Source: Volutella citrinella (lineage: Eukaryota; Ascomycota; Sordariomycetes; Hypocreales; Nectriaceae). From it: 64,000 bases of DNA. The stretch is taken from contig JAWZSP010000001.1 in the NCBI GenBank assembly GCA_034401135.1, positions 4,154,001 to 4,218,000 of the forward strand. Direction: 5' to 3'. The notes beneath the pieces are model-generated. The model had not been told where the DNA came from and did not search any database. It saw nothing but the letters and a program-made list of their open reading frames with translations. The position numbers and the translations under genes were made by a program. Position 1 is the stretch's first letter. Each line of letters opens with the position of its first letter. Positions 13,306-24,531 of the stretch are shown here, one piece after another.

Positions 13306-16300
13306 AACTGCCAGTCGTGGAACTGCTACTAGTGGGCGAGTACGGGCCAAGGACGGGATGAATGCGCCGTCTTGGTGCCGGCGAAGCGCCGAAAATGTGG
13401 TCCGAAACGTCGACGCATTTACCCGCGGAGCGGGAATAACCAGCAGATGAGGACCCGTGGACGGCGACTTCGTGCTAGCAGCGGCACCTTAGCTCATTGC
13501 TTCCAGCCCGGGAATTCCACCTTGTCGCCCAGTGAAAAGCCAGACACTGGCGAGCATAGCACCAGCTTGTGGAGACCACCAGCTTGTGGAGACCATTTCC
13601 CTCCCCGGCCAAATATCGGCTGGTCATGGCATCGGCAAAGTCCGGCGTGGGACGGCTCCGTCACATTTGCCCGGCACCCCAGATTATCGCATGCTTCTGG
13701 AAGGGTCAGAGAGAATTTTACACGCCAAAGAGCGGCCAGGCGGAGCCCTCCATCTCCACCGGGCCGGTCTTCTTGTACCTGTGGGGATAGGATACCTCAC
13801 CGCCCCCTGGAAGCTTGCTCCGCGATTTCGTAGGCACACGCCACTGCGGCCACTCTCGTCGCTCCCAACCCGTGGTCCCTTGATGGGTGGCAACCCACGA
13901 CTCCAGGTCGGGCTTGCTCGGGGCGGCACCAAAGTCGGCACCAAGAATAGTACGATTCGCAACCAGCCCTGTCCGCTTTATGCCAGTGCCAGGCAGCTCT
14001 GAACCTGGCAACACGGCCAAATCTCGATGCTCTGCATATATGGCCCAGCCCTAATGCCTTGTGTACATACATACTCAACGTCATACACCCTGTAGTCTCC
14101 CACAATGCAGCAGCACACGCAAGCCACACCAGGTTGTTCCTCAACGCCATCCCACGGCCTTTACATGCACTCGGAAACCGTCCGATGGAGCGAAATGACT
14201 TCCTTCGTCTTTGCGCACACGTTGACATCCCTCAAAGACTCAAGGAGTATCAATAGCGTTTCAAGAAGTTACCGCAGATAGCAGGACCGCACGACCTTGA
14301 CTGGTGTCGCGTCATCACGCACAAAGGGCATTGTCGAAAAAATTTTCCGCCTGTTGGCGGCGCATGAAATGAAAGGGGAGGTTTCTTCGTGGCTTTTGTA
14401 CACCGCCTCTGGTGTGCATTCTATCTTCCTCTCTGTCAAGGGGTGGTAAACGAACTGGCGGGATGTGCACTAGCCAACCTCTGCCCCAGATCTCGCCATT
14501 CGGGGTTTAATGGGCTAACTAACTAGTAAGTCAACGATACAGAACGGCCTGCGGCACGTGCCGCTTTTGCACTCGCGATGCCCTTTCTCTGATATGAATG
14601 ACATATGGTTTATCCAAGCCCTGGCTTGGCCCCTCGGTGCACGCTGCTCGGCAGAACGGAGCTTCCTCAAGGGGGCCAAAATAAGTTTGACAGCATACCC
14701 CATCACCAATGCTTACGCGTGCCCTTTCTTTGATAAGGGCGGCATTCCGCCTGTTGCCATGTGCGGTTCAGGCGGTCTCAGGCTCTCAGCAGGAGTTTTT
14801 CTGCCGGGAGCTCAGCCGATTTCCCGTCAACATGGGCCGATGCCACTCCCTGGGCGGAGACGAGCCCCAGCTTGCACAGGCTTGTTCGGAACTGGGGAAT
14901 CCTCTTGCCCAGCAATAACTTGTGTTTCATGCGATAGTCAAAGACGTTACTGACAATAATCCAATTGACGGTTAGATCTACACGAGACGGTCAAGAGACT
15001 CCCCGGCCTCGTCATGATTGCAAAGTAACCCGGGCTGCTTCATCAGGTCGAATGTTGAAGCATGAGCCTTGACCAGCTTCTGGCCTGATCACCGGGTCTC
15101 ATCTTCCAATCAGAGCTTCTGAATCCCAATTTGACTGTCGTCTCGGATGCCTCATCGGCATATGCGCGGCAGATGGCCGACGATCTTGCTACGTTGACCC
15201 CGTGTGGTATGAAGCTCTATGTGACGATTCTGATGGGAAGCGCCGCCGTGGAGGGTGCCCATGGATGCAGGGCGGTGCGGCAGCGCGAGCTAATCGGCTG
15301 ATGGCCAGCCCGTGTGTGGGCATTTTATGCGGCCGAATCACCGTCCCCTTCCTGGGTAGTCGGCATCGGAGGTTGAAGTGCGAAAGCCAAGGAAGGAAAT
15401 CTGGGGTGGCCGGGAGCCGGACGGAGCGGAGCCAAGTCGGTGATGCGACTGCGACTACTAGCTGCGACGACTTGCGATTCCGGGGCAGACGTCTCGTGCT
15501 TGTCGAGTGCGCGTGCCTTGGCCTTGCCATCCCGCATTCTCCAAAGCTGGGCCCGCCCCCTCAACTGGGACTTGCCGAGGCGTTGACTTCCCTGGCTTTC
15601 CTGTGTGCTAGAGGCAGTTCTTGACGAGCTGGTCAGGCCCGCACGGCTGTGACACGACAAGGTTTCGGAGGAGTGTGCATAGCAAGTAGTAGCCAGCATG
15701 CTACGCACTGTAGGGAATCGTGGATCCCTCGCTACCGGGGTTTGATGCTTCGTCGCGGGTCGTTGCACTACGGCGGGCTTCTGGCCTTCTGCTGGCCACC
15801 GAGCTCCGTCCCGTCGCCTTGTTGACGTTGCGCGGCAAGGCTGCACCCGAGAAAGGCGTGTGCCTAGATGCGCCGTCCGAAATGTGCCGATACCTGGTAT
15901 TGTTTCAAGGCTATCGTGCCAGCGAGACAAGTCCCACCCCCTCATGATTCATGATTCCTCTTAACTCGCTCACAGCGAGAACAACAAACACAGTACGACG
16001 CTGTCGTGCATCATTGCCTCCGCCTTCCTTGCACATGGTCATTTCCGCTCCTTCTCGGACAGAGTCACCGTATCGTCATGTTGCACGCTGCTCGCCAACT
16101 TTAACGCAGTCATATATGCGAATCCTTGAGATTATTCGGGATGCGATGGGTCGTTGGGTTCGTGACGGAGAAGACATGGCGAAGAGATGATTGGCCACTC
16201 AAAGCAGGCCAACCCGGCACATTATCTGTTGGGCCCTTGGTTGACCAGTGAGTTTGTTGTCTACGAAACGGTTGAAGCCTGGATGTTGCAGCGTCTTCGT

Positions 16301-17496
16301 GGCAGGGTACACCGCCTCCTCACTCAGTGATTAAAGTTACCAATCTCATCGATGCTTTGTTTGCGTCATACATTACTGTTCGTCTTTTGCAAAGTCTGAA
16401 ACCCAACAGTGAGGGGAGCACGTGTCAACACGGGGACGCTAATCGTATACGTTGACCATTTCGCGATCTCGTCTGTGCAATTTCAGTTGTGCCCTGCTCT
16501 GCAAGATCTGATCATATCAAATATAAGTTGAGAACTTCGTCCCCTCTCAGAAGGCTATCTTCTAAGGATGACATCCGACCTTGGAGTTCTAGTGCGAGTG
16601 ACTATGAACAGTCCAATATTTAGGTCGAGCCAAGATGGACGAGCCGGAATCTTTCATGTGACTCCAGTTAAAGCGGGCGATAGATTTCTCAGATACTACC
16701 AGTTCCAGTTGTTGAATAGAGGACGAAATCCCCTAAACAACTAATTTCGTTGGCGACAGAGAGACACGTCAAAGCAGCTGAGTGAGGACGTGACGCTGGT
16801 TGTATTTGCAGTTCTCTAATCATGATAGCACAACAAACTAATTTTAACCCAACAGACCACTTATACATAAACACCGCCCTGAAAAGCAATTCAACACCGG
16901 AAAGGCCTTCAGTAGAGTAGTAGTCAGGTTTGTACACCTTAGAGGGCGTGATTTTTGGAAACGTAGGGTAGGCAGTATTGGGAACGACGGAAACGGACAA
17001 ACCACTCACCGGGTTAGCGCCCAATCATGCATGAGTTCACTAGCCTTCCTTATTGGCTAGCCTCACAACGTCCATCGTCGTTGCATGCCACGGTTCGCTC
17101 GACCGACCAACGTCCACGCCCGACCCTACTCAGACTGAGTAGCTGCGCCTCGATGCGTTCGCGGAATGATTGAAATTTTCTCATTAATCGGTTACTATCC
17201 CGGCCTAGGTCGGGGACCTGCAATTGGTTCTTCGTTCTGGAATTAAGATGGCCTTTGTCGGGCTTGATGCAGCGAGGTGAGCAAACAGAACCGACAAATC
17301 TCATCACGCGAAGCGATTGGGTTTTTCATTCCTTGCCGCAACGCAAGTATTGGGCCAATGGCATATGGCGTCGTTGAGACGTCAGACTCCTGGCGAAGGG
17401 TATTCACCTTGAAGCCTCCAGTCCATGAGACGCACCCTCAACGTGATGTACCGTCTGATGCGATATTCCGTGCTTACTTCTGCTACCAGGTCGAAA
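13306..17496. other. Intergenic region with no recognisable gene
   Basis: About 4.2 kb. The open frames here (the longest about 200 codons on the minus strand at 15325-15945) show no domain and have shuffled-looking composition. A 17-bp exact tandem duplication sits at 13561-13594. The part from about 16200 to 17050 appears richer in A+T than its surroundings. Nothing else can be supported. Confidence 0.5.
13561..13594. repeat. Exact 17-bp tandem duplication
   Basis: The 17-mer ACCAGCTTGTGGAGACC occurs twice with no gap (13561-13577 and 13578-13594). It lies about 250 bp beyond the stop of the Rad51-like gene and has no evident function; a slippage event is the simplest reading. Confidence 0.85.
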
Positions 17497-18861
17497 ATGT
17501 CGGAGCCACCAGATAATAGGGGCCCTATGGGCAACAATGGAAACTTAAAATCAGACAGCAAGCCGCCTTTTTCATGGCTGTAAGATGATCATCCCATTCC
17601 TTCACCATTCGTGGAGATTCTCATTGTCCTTCTAGACAACCACATCCCGTATTCGTCATCATTCTAGTAGGTGCGGATGAGAGACCATTCGGAATTCAGC
17701 GAGACTTCCTTTGCGACCGCTCTCGATTTTATGCTGCTCATTTCTCAAACAACGATGCCCATGACACGTTGGAACACATTGTCAGGCTACCTGATACGAC
17801 GGGTGAGATCTTTGGACTGCTTCAGCAGTATCTCTATACCAATGAGATCATCAAAGACCCAGCCAATGTACCAACTTATGAGACGCTGGTGGGACTGTGG
17901 AACCTTGGACACAAGCTAGAGATCAACGGGCTTTGTGCGAAGACGCTTGAAGCCATGGCTGACTGCCGCCGAATCACACAGCGCATCCCGGCGACGCCTC
18001 TTCTCATCCAGGTGTGGAAAGACACCCCCGAGGGGTCATCCATTCGACAGCTACTTCTGTCTTGGACAGCGGAGTATATGCGGTCCTCAGATGGTCGGAT
18101 GGAGTTTGCAAAGTCCTTACCGCAGGAAGTACTCAGCGAGCTCGTTGTGGCCATGAGCTCTTTTGACACCAACGTTGTGGCCCTGGGAGAGTCAACCATC
18201 ATGGCGGCTGCGCCTCGCAAGAACGTGCATTACTTGGAGGACGAGAGCGATGACAGCGTCTTGAAAAACACCAAGAAGAACCGCCGGTCCTCGGGGATGT
18301 TAGTCGTGCAAAGGATGCCAGTGGAGAGCAAGTCCACCGCCAATGGAACCAAGGCCATCCGTACCTCGCTCCCCAAGCTGGCGCCTAAGCGTCGCACCAG
18401 TGCCGGTTACGTCGACGGCCGTTCGTTTACCACTGCGCAGAAACTTGAATTCTGCGCCGATCTTCTTACTAGAATGTTATCTGGCCCTGGTATGTCACCT
18501 GCTATGTGTGTGCTGTCGACAAATACTGACGCTTGGCTTCGTCACAGGTTTCTGGACTCGACTGGTCGGACCCTTTCGCGAACCCGTCCAGCCGAGCGAG
18601 GACGGGGTGCCGGACTACCTCGACAAAGTCGGCAGGCCCATGGATCTTAGTACGATCAAGGCCAAGATGGACGCCAAGGGGTACTCGGACGACGAGGAGT
18701 TCTTGACGGACGTGCGCCAGATTTTCGACAACTGTTTTACCTACTGGAAGAAGGGCGATCCGATGTGGCTTGCTGGAGAAAAGCTGCAGAAGACGTTTGA
18801 GGAGAAGTATTCCCACATGAACAAGTGGATTGCCAAGATGGGGGGCGATAAAGCTGAGTGA
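17497..18861 (+). CDS. BTB/POZ-bromodomain fusion protein
   Basis: Three exons, 17497-17579, 17636-18489 and 18548-18861, give 416 residues with consistent GT-AG introns. Residues about 28-110 form a BTB/POZ-like domain of the fungal type (FVIILVGADERPFGIQRDFLCDRS...FYAAHF...LPDTTGEIFGLLQQYLYTNEI). A serine/basic linker (about 205-300) follows. Residues about 314-400 form a bromodomain (GPFREPV...VPDYLDKVGRPMDLSTI...F..DVRQIFDNCFTYWKKGDPM). BTB domains mediate dimerisation, and bromodomains usually read acetyl-lysine on histones. The asparagine that normally binds acetyl-lysine in the motif NCxxYN is Trp379 here (NCFTYW), so ordinary acetyl-lysine reading is doubtful. It is probably nuclear; its partners are unknown. 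The first exon is short, but the phase-2 junction restores a continuous BTB strand, which supports it. Confidence 0.85.
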
Positions 18862-19799
18862 CGAGGCGAGAGGAATAGGCAGGCGTACGCTCGAAGCTGG
18901 ATCTGCTAACCAGAAGGTGGAGCCCCAGAAGGTTGATGCTGTCCGGAGCCGAAGGAAACCGGTCATGACAGGAACATGCAACGTCCCAAAGGGGCAAGCA
19001 GCCGGCTGGGCCGAGGGCTGAGTCTATGGTGGTGCGACTCGATCACCAGGTAACCGACTGATTATCTTTTGTGGGCCGGTGAGGCTTGAAGACGGCACGA
19101 TTTCTCCACGGGCAAGGATGTGGCCGACCGTGCTGTTGGTCTGAATATTCGAAGGCCTTGGGGGCATGTGCCAGCTTGCTCGGGTCTCTTGGGAGTTTAT
19201 TTTCGCGGCTGATGGCCGTCTATGAGGCGTTATTGCTCAACCTGGGAAATTATTCATACTGAATTACTTGGTGGAGCGGGCGATGTAGGAGTCCCTTTGG
19301 CAGAAGAGCCGGTTCTTGATAGTAAATGTCGCATGGGAGGTCGTCGCATGCATAAAATCGAACAAGACGTCATAATGGTCATCGAGACAGACGGCAACGC
19401 AATACACTGTTAGAGTCGTTGTATCGGCAATCGCATCATCCAGTGCAGCCAATGCGATGGATTTCTCCGCTCACCTTTTGGCTCAGAAGTGGGAGGGGGA
19501 ATCATCCATGGGCTACTCCGTACTCCATACAGGCAGGTTGACCAAGCTGCCCCTCATGTGCGGGCCAATGATGGTGCACGACGTCACAAGCGCAGCTACG
19601 GGCGGGGGGCATGACCTCTGCAGCTGCCATGTCCACAGCTGACCCCGCTACGTCTGCTCCAGCTCGCCCCTCAACAATTATCCCAGCTCTCCGTCCTCCC
19701 AACCAACATCTGACGTCGACTTCTCTTCCCTTCCTGTTCCCAAACCTCACCTGCGACAAACCGTCCATCCTCCCCATAAACCGAATCACAGCTGCCAAC
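18862..19799. other. Intergenic region before the acyl-CoA-binding protein gene
   Basis: About 0.94 kb containing the 3' UTR of the BTB-bromodomain gene and the promoter and 5' leader of the downstream gene. The last 150 bases are C/T-rich, as is common in fungal leaders. No gene is seen. Confidence 0.5.
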
Positions 19800-20357
19800 A
19801 TGTCTGCCCCCAAGAGCCCCGAGTTCGAGAAGGCCATTGCCGAGTCCAAGCAGCTCCTCAAGAAGCCCAGCGACCTCCAGCTCCTCCGCCTCTACGGTAT
19901 GTCCATTGGTGGATATTCGTGACAAGACATCCTCCCATTCGATCCGTCGCCTGGAGAACTGTGGGGTGACCAAAGCTGACCGAGAGCGTTACACCCAGCC
20001 CTGTACAAGGTCGGCACTGGCGAAGACATCGATGGCCCTACTGTTACTAAGCCCACCATGTTCGACTTCAAGGTAAGGCCCCCCCCCTCCTTCCTTGATT
20101 GCGAGGACGAGCATACAGAGCCGTAGAAACGTGCGGCGGAAACCAACAAACAGAAATAACGCACCGAAACGGACACTTGCTGACGTGGAGTTTGTTGCAA
20201 TGTATAGGGCAAGGCCAAGCTCGGTGCCTGGCGAGAGGAGGTCGAGAAGGGCACGACCGTCGAGGAGGCGCAGAAGCTCTACGTCGAGCTTGTCAACCAG
20301 CTCAAGGAGGAGCTCGGCTTCGATGCCTCCAAGGTTCCCGAGACTGTCGGAAACTGA
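19800..20357 (+). CDS. Acyl-CoA-binding protein (ACBP)
   Basis: Three exons, 19800-19896, 19999-20072 and 20208-20357, encode 106 residues, close to the usual size for fungal ACBP. The sequence opens MSAPKSPEFEKAIAESKQLL and carries the four-helix ACBP signatures LLRLYGALYKVGT and KPTMFDFKGKAKLGAW. The family motif YKQAT appears here as YKVGT, a modest departure in the acyl-CoA-contacting helix. ACBP is a cytosolic protein that binds long-chain acyl-CoA esters and delivers them to lipid synthesis and vesicle pathways. The introns (102 and 135 nt) interrupt the small ORF at positions consistent with the protein phase. The C-terminus extends about 15 residues beyond the core domain. Confidence 0.95.
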
Positions 20358-22378
20358 GCGCCTGGGCCGCGGTTCCGGGCCTTGAATGAAGTGAAGTAGA
20401 CGTGTTGACGAATTAGAGTAACGACGATAGTGGCTCAGAACCAATCATAGGACAGGCCGGGACAAGAACAGCTTTTTGAGCAGGGGAAGGATAATGATAT
20501 ATTGCTGTGCCGATAGCATAACCGATTTCAATGCCGTTTTCGCAGAACTCCCACCCAGACGTCCGTCGAAGCATTTCGCTCTTTGTGACTTGGTCACTGT
20601 ATTTAACCTAGCTTCTTGCTAATGTTGGGTGAATTATTTGCTTGTTCGCTGAGAGCAATATTGTGTTATTTCGCACATGTTACATATGGCCGTACATTAT
20701 GCTGTCTGTTGTTAGTGTCGCGATTTCATGGATAAAGACTAACTTGGACCACGTATGAAACCTCGGATGTAAGTCTATCGATAGGAGGAGAGGAAACGTG
20801 GGGAATAAGAGGAGGAAGAAGTTGCTATGCCATTCTCCATTGGCGCTGACCGACGTAATTGTGCGTTTCTGATGTATGAGGTAGAGAGACACGGCATGGG
20901 AGCTGTCATAGGAGCTGTCGCCGTTGCTATGGAATAATTTGGAATTGGCAGTGCCGCGTTTAACCGAATTACGGACAATAGTGCCGAATCAGTCGGCCTG
21001 CGGTTTCTCGTTTCATTTCACGATGCCGTGTGATAGATGCCGTCCGGGTCCCGCCTAACTCATTGTGGGAGAGAGACGGCGGCATTCGCGGCGAGATTGG
21101 CGGCACCGATCGCCAATCGATGTTGACCTAGTTGGCAAAAACGTCTCCCCAACGCAGAGCGGCTGCCGTCGTCCCGACAAGGCGGACGGGCCGGTTGGAC
21201 AGCGGGTTCTCAGGTGCTGTCTCGAAATCACATGTGCAAACAGCCCAAAGCGGGACCTCCTGCAATGCAATCAAGGCAAACCCGCGGAACGATGAATATC
21301 TGAAGGGCCTCATGCCAGGCTTTTTAATTTCCTGGAGGGGTCATGAGGATGCGACGGCGATGCAGCCGAGGTGAAGTTGTGCTGCGCTTGGAAGCTCTGT
21401 GTGGAATACACGACACGAAATGCAGCGTCAATTCTTGCTGCTCTGTGCATCTCCTGTCACAAGCCGGCTGGCCAGATACAGCGGTGATGACGACACAACC
21501 TCAACATTGCCTCTTCCTCGAATGGCAGTGGGCTGCGTGCTATCAATGCAACTCAGAAGCAGCGAAAATTCGCAGGTAGCTTTCCGAGCCAAAGCGACGT
21601 TGTGTCTTGTCGCCCTTTGCAACGATGCTCAGGTTGCGACCAGGCACATACTATTTAATCCTGAATTACTACATGCCAGACCTTGCTCTGGAGTCGATCC
21701 TCGTGGTAGTATCCTTGACAACCAACTCTCTTCTCGCCGAGCAGCACAGCCCACCAATGGGAACGCCCAGACGTCTTACCTTCAGCAGCCTGGGCAGGTG
21801 ACCTGAAACTGGCAAACCCTCGAGGCGCCAGCCAATGAATGCGCTGTTCCTGAGCCCAGCGCCAAGTGGCTGCCCCTAGGGCCACCTCGTTAGCGCAACG
21901 GGGGCGCCACCATAGGAGCTAGCGCTGGACGTCGCCCCTGACGCCTTTGCCCGCCCAACCCGACTTGCTGCAAGAGGGAAGCTGTCCATGTCACTGTCGC
22001 GAGGTGGCGAGTGGACGGGGGCCTATTTTTGCGTAAAAAAAAAGGTTGCATCGTCGGTCCAGGGAGTGGGAAGCCTGAGCCTCTCCCGGTTTGACTCGTC
22101 CGGCAAATGACCGCGTCGGGGGAATGCGGCCGCCGTCTCCCATTCTCTGTAGCAAAGGTGTCCATGGCGACGGACGTACTAATAACTACTATGCTAATAC
22201 TAGGTCCTGTTATCATCTCATTCAAGAGATTGCGATGCCAATCAATCAAGTGAGTAGCGGTGCTATGTGTCCGTCCCAGCCCACCTTGCCCAAGGTAGCC
22301 TTGGCTCCGAGGCGGCATCGTCCAGCAAATTAGCCTCATTATAGTCATTACCTGGTGTTCAAGACACTGAAAGGTTCC

Positions 22379-22400
22379 ACCCCCTCGTCGACGAGGGGGT
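22379..22400. promoter_or_regulatory. 22-bp perfect palindrome containing two stress-response cores
   Basis: The two 11-base arms, ACCCCCTCGTC and its exact reverse complement, abut with no spacer. Each arm contains a CCCCT core (the STRE bound by Msn2/Msn4/Seb1-type zinc fingers), in opposite orientations. It could act as a paired regulatory site for the GPI-protein gene 1.2 kb downstream, or as a cruciform-forming element. The role is inference; the symmetry is seen directly. Confidence 0.5.
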
Positions 22401-22662
22401 AGGCTAGTCGTCTGGGCCATGAAACGCGGTCTCGCCACTCTTGTTTGGCCCACGTAGCCGCTCCGCAGTCTGCACCCTCCTGCTATCCGTCGTGCGTGCG
22501 CATGAGAGAGCCCTGACCGCTAAACGGCCACAGGCGCTCGTTCCAGGTTCGCCTGATCTTGGGCCTCTCCCAAACGCCCAGCGTAGCGCGGGGCGGTCTT
22601 CCACTGTCCCTGCTCGCATGGATGATCTGCTGTCTGGACTGTGGGATGCCCTCCCCCCCCCA

Positions 22663-22680
22663 CCAGTAATTAATTACTGG
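22663..22680. repeat. 18-bp perfect A/T-centred palindrome
   Basis: CCAGTAATT is followed immediately by its exact reverse complement. It lies 262 bp from the 22-bp palindrome and about 935 bp upstream of the next start codon. The core TAATTA recurs elsewhere in the window (for example 46505-46518). Function unknown. Confidence 0.6.
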
Positions 22681-23614
22681 ACAACGTCACAATGAGGGAA
22701 TAGAAAAAGAGGGCGGGCCCCCAGTCGTCCTCGCATGGCCTGTCGAGAATTTCGGGAAAATGAGAGACGCCAAGTTAAATTACCAGAAGAGCAGAAATGG
22801 GATGTGGTTGGGTGCGGCTGAACCGTCTCATTGGCTGGGCGATCGCTGTGTGCACCGCTAGTATTCGATCCTCTGTTGTGTCGCCCACTCACGCGAGCGC
22901 GCCTTGTCTGCTACACCAGATTCAGACTTAGCCGTCCATGAAGAGCAGGTCAGGGAGGGCCCTTGGCAGAAAACCTTGCGGCGGGAGTTGCAAGGATTCC
23001 TGTGGCTGCGACCACTTCCACCCAGAGGCTGCCGACCGTTGTCCAGTAAGAAACGCTGCGTGCCTGGCGACGCCATGGGCCTCTGTGGCTCATGTGGAGG
23101 CGACCCGACTGAGGAGGAAGGAGGGCCGAGTTCCAGCAGGCACTCTCCAGCCGCCTGGGCTCTTCCCTCCCAGAGTCCCGTCCCCCGTTGGCGTGTTGGG
23201 CCCCCCAAGTTCCAGTTAGGGTCCGGGGTTGCGGGCCTTTGTACAGCTGGGCTCCTACTATGACTACAACTACTAGTAAAACCTCACCCCCCGTCACCCC
23301 TTCTCTCACCACCACACCTCACTTCTCTCACTCTTCGTCGTTGTTGTCGCCCGGTGTTGTCGTCCTGTTATCCGCGTGCAGAGTATCAATCCTTCAGCGA
23401 TACTCGATCCATTCTTTCACTCCTGAGACCTGAATATTCGCCTTGCGCATCCTCACACAATCTTTCAGCCCTAGAACCGGCGCCACTCAGCCAAACAACT
23501 CCACCGCCCGTCGCGAGAAACCCTGTCTGTCGCTTCGTTCCCTGTTGGTCAGATCGGAACCTGACATCGCCGCTTGTTCACAACATCGCATTCGTACATA
23601 CATCCTCAGAAACA

Positions 23615-24531
23615 ATGCATTTCCGCAACATTGCCTCTGCTATTGCCCTGCTGGCATGCGCCTCGAGCGCCCAGGCTGAACTCGCCCAGCCTTACCGTCT
23701 CGCCCGCGCTGCTGTGCCCTTCCAGAGCCTCGCCCGCCGCGCCACTCCTGGGTACCAGCCCGAGCAGTCCAACTGCCACGACGGCGCCACCTGCGCCGAA
23801 GCTTGCGGCCAAGGCTACGAGAGCTGCCCGTCCAACGATGACCAGACTCACTGTTTCAACCCTGCCAAGAAGCAGTCCTGCTGCACCGACGGCACCGGAA
23901 GTAAGTCGATATCACCTAATTGTGGCTTCTGGCTTCGTTTCAGATGCGTTGGCGTGAGAGGAACATGGAAGATGGGGGGAAACGGGCTCCAGGCCATAGG
24001 AAATGTCTCGTCGCGTTCCCTGATGCTGACTGATATCCGATAGACTCGTGCGACGAAGGCTTCTACTGCACTCACGACACCAAGCTCCAGACCTGGTGCT
24101 GTCCCAATGCCATGAGCCTCGAGCAGTGCGCCGCCGCCTACAACGTTGGCGGTTCTCTGGCTGCCGCGACTGCGAAGCCCACCACCTCTGTCGCCCCGAC
24201 CACCACTGCCCAGCCCACCAGCACCACCCCTACCAGCACGACCAAGGCCTCGTCTACTACCCCTATCCCCACCACCACCAAGGCCGTCCAGACCACCACC
24301 AGCTGCTCGACTCCCAGTGCTGGCCACGGCACCGTCTGGACCCCCAGCGCCAGCGCCAACGGCACCGTCGTCACAGCTGCGCCGACCAAGCCTCCCGGAT
24401 CTGTCCCCGTGGCGGTTGTGCCCACCACGGCCCCGGGTGCCGCCCCTGGCGGTGGCTCCTCGTCCGGTGCCGCCACTACCGGCCTCAGCGCTCTCCTGCT
24501 CGTCGCTGCCGGTGCCATCGCCCTCCTCTAA
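23615..24531 (+). CDS. Cysteine-rich, Thr/Pro-rich GPI-anchored cell-surface protein
   Basis: Two exons, 23615-23900 and 24044-24531, give 257 residues. Residues 1 to about 21 are a signal peptide (MHFRNIASAIALLACASSAQA). A cysteine-rich module follows (about residues 48-125), with spaced Cys and two CC pairs (NCHDGATCAEACGQGYESC ... SCCTDG ... CDEGFYC ... WCCPN). Then comes a long Thr/Ser/Pro/Ala stalk (about 135-225) expected to be O-glycosylated. The C-terminus has small residues (GGGSSSGAATTG) followed by a hydrophobic tail ending LLVAAGAIALL, the pattern of a GPI attachment signal. It is therefore likely anchored in the plasma membrane or cell wall. The cysteine spacing is not that of a CFEM domain. 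Its role is unknown; similar small wall proteins occur widely in Pezizomycotina. Confidence 0.87.

Larger units (their letters stand above)
20358..23614. other. Intergenic region with two long perfect palindromes
   Basis: About 3.3 kb between ACBP and the GPI-anchored protein gene. No recognisable protein is seen; a 187-codon minus-strand frame at 21890-22453 has no domain. Two perfect palindromes of 22 and 18 bp (22379-22400, 22663-22680) lie about 0.9-1.2 kb upstream of the next start. The final 350 bp are C/T-rich, consistent with a promoter and leader. Confidence 0.5.

Noticed and set aside
15325..15945. Minus-strand frame of about 206 codons
   Set aside because: Rich in Arg, Ser and Thr with no domain or hydrophobic core; it overlaps open frames on the other strand and is typical of GC-rich non-coding DNA.
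21878..21960. Sequence CCTCGTTAGCGCAACGGGG resembling the 5' part of a methionine tRNA
   Set aside because: No GGTTCGA-type T-arm, no pairing acceptor stem and no CAT anticodon arm could be found on either strand.
21890..22453. Minus-strand frame of about 187 codons
   Set aside because: It contains the 22-bp palindrome and low-complexity translation; no recognisable protein family.
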